Source: Shinella curvata (GTDB taxonomy: Bacteria; Pseudomonadota; Alphaproteobacteria; Rhizobiales; Rhizobiaceae). Taken from it: a DNA stretch of 64,000 nt. Below are positions 63,003 to 64,000 of this stretch, piece by piece. The notes beneath the pieces were generated by a model. That model saw only the letters and a program-made list of their open reading frames with translations. It had not been told where the DNA came from and searched no databases. Positions within the stretch are counted from its first letter, which is position 1. Every line of letters begins with the position of its first letter. The stretch lies in NCBI RefSeq assembly GCF_022899935.1, contig NZ_JALJCJ010000005.1, forward strand, positions 186,001 through 250,000, written 5' to 3'. A program made the position numbers and the translations under genes.

Positions 63003-63529
63003 GACACGGTCTCCTTCACAGCCAGCAAAGGCAGGCCTTCCCGAACGATGAGATGTTCGGCCGATGCCGGCAGCCGGTCGATGCGGCCTGCGATGAATTG
63101 CGGTTTCAGCCGATTTTCGGTCAGCGTCTCCGGCGTCGCCCGCAACCAGCGGAACTCCACCTCCACACCATCGACGACCCGGTGGACGATGTCCGTCTCG
63201 TGGAACGGAAAGGCCCCGTCCAGCGAGAGCAGGTAGTAGAAGCCGAGTTCGTGCGCGGCATAGCCCTCGTAGGTGAAGAAATTTTCGACCGTCCACACAA
63301 GACGCTCGATACGCGCTTCCCGATGCAGTTCTTCGCGCATTTCGCGCAGAACCGTCTCCTCGGAACTCTCCCCGATCTCCGCACGCCCGCCGGGCAGCGC
63401 CCAGTAGTCATCCTTCGCACCGCGCTGGGCGAGGATGTAGCCGTCGCGGAAGATCAGGCCGGCCACGCGAAAGCTGAAGAGCTGCGGCCTGCGATCGATC
63501 CGGATCATGTGGCGGCCCGGCTCACTCAT
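62999..63529 (-). CDS. NUDIX hydrolase
   Basis: A 176-residue hydrolase of nucleoside-diphosphate-linked compounds. The NUDIX box is intact ([22 protein letters not shown], read as G, five residues, E, seven residues, REMREEL), preceded by [15 protein letters not shown]. The C-terminal part ([34 protein letters not shown]) suggests an ADP-ribose or related substrate, not defined. The ATG at 63529 (MSEPGRH) overlaps the ruvB stop by 8 bases; TTG 63535 is an alternative. The 3' end overlaps ybgC. Confidence 0.9.
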   Translation of the reverse strand: MSEPGRHMIRIDRRPQLFSFRVAGLIFRDGYILAQRGAKDDYWALPGGRAEIGESSEETVLREMREELHREARIERLVWTVENFFTYEGYAAHELGFYYLLSLDGAFPFHETDIVHRVVDGVEVEFRWLRATPETLTENRLKPQFIAGRIDRLPASAEHLIVREGLPLLAVKETVS

Positions 63530-64000
63530 CCTCAAGGCCCAGCCGGAATTGCGTTGCTTCCAGATCCTTCGGCGGCGTCAAACCCATATGCTTCCAGGCA
63601 TTGACCGTCAGCACACGACCGCGCGGCGTGCGCTGGATGAAGCCCTGCTGGATCATGTAGGGCTCGATAATGTCTTCGATGGCGTCGCGCGGCTCGGAAA
63701 GCCCCGCAGCAATGGTTTCGATACCCACGGGACCGCCGCCAAAATTGTGCGCGATCATCGAGAGATAACGCCGGTCGAGCTGATCGAGACCCATATTGTC
63801 TACGAGCAGTCGCGTCAGGGCCTCGTCCGCGATCTTCTGCGTCACCGCTTCCGCCCGCGCCACTTCGGCAAAGTCGCGGACACGGCGCAGGAGACGTCCG
63901 GCGATGCGCGGCGTACCGCGGGCACGCCGCGCAATCTCGCGCGCACCCTCGTCCGTCATCCCGAGGCCCATCAGCCGTGCGCCGCGACGCACGATCGATT
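63522..64000 (-). CDS. ruvB: Holliday junction branch migration helicase RuvB (C-terminal part)
   Basis: The gene runs off the right window edge; about 158 C-terminal codons are visible, without a start codon at the edge. They match the RuvB lid and winged-helix domains: [60 protein letters not shown] in pieces, and the DNA-binding end [16 protein letters not shown]. RuvB is the hexameric motor driving branch migration with RuvA and RuvC. The gene precedes the NUDIX-ybgC-tol cluster, as in other rhizobia. Confidence 0.95.
   Translation of the reverse strand, partial: SIVRRGARLMGLGMTDEGAREIARRARGTPRIAGRLLRRVRDFAEVARAEAVTQKIADEALTRLLVDNMGLDQLDRRYLSMIAHNFGGGPVGIETIAAGLSEPRDAIEDIIEPYMIQQGFIQRTPRGRVLTVNAWKHMGLTPPKDLEATQFRLGLEDE

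Overview
The window is a piece of alphaproteobacterial chromosome, almost certainly from the Rhizobiaceae (Shinella, Ensifer, Rhizobium or Agrobacterium type; the genus cannot be fixed by eye). The evidence is the CtrA, SciP and ChpT cell-cycle genes, RpoH, an EipA-type DUF1134 protein, and the block ruvB-NUDIX-ybgC-tolQRAB-pal-cpoB-tilS-ftsH-glmM in the usual rhizobial order. Base composition is GC-rich, and most genes have long spurious open frames on the opposite strand.

Left third (1-26.5 kb), accessory and devoted to iron. (a) 1-8.8 kb holds two FecI/FecR/FecA-type cell-surface signalling sets: three ECF sigma factors (one cut by the window edge), two FecR-type regulators and two STN-domain TonB-dependent receptors. 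(b) 9.2-17.4 kb is a same-strand cassette of an AraC regulator, an RhtX/FptX-like MFS carrier, a TonB-dependent receptor and two ABC half-transporters. It matches the uptake half of yersiniabactin/pyochelin loci (YbtA, YbtX, FyuA, YbtP, YbtQ) without biosynthetic genes, so it is probably a xenosiderophore scavenging module. (c) 17.6-26 kb is a conventional ferric-siderophore ABC operon (binding protein, two permeases, ATPase) ending in a siderophore-interacting ferric reductase. It is divergent from a fourth receptor and followed by a second AraC regulator, with a TGA-N9-TCA iron-responsive operator candidate between the divergent genes. This half ends at the 3' side of a tRNA-Met gene, a typical island boundary.

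Middle (26.5-39.5 kb), core genome. mnmA, a LuxR-type regulator, then a cell-cycle neighbourhood: sciP, a PqiA-domain protein, a GNAT protein, fliJ, ctrA with a long regulatory region rich in GANTC sites, an atypical receiver protein, chpT and eipA. RNA modification genes (SpoU methyltransferase, RluA-type pseudouridine synthase) and rpoH, preceded by a heat-shock-type promoter match, follow.

Right third (39.5-64 kb), core genome. A large acidic membrane protein of unknown role, purA, an EamA exporter, a Cache-domain chemoreceptor, serA-serC with a structured serC leader, two tandem outer-membrane beta-barrel paralogues, glmM, ftsH, tilS, the whole tol-pal cluster, a NUDIX hydrolase and the 3' end of ruvB. 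No insertion sequence, CRISPR array, rRNA gene or intact integrase was seen.
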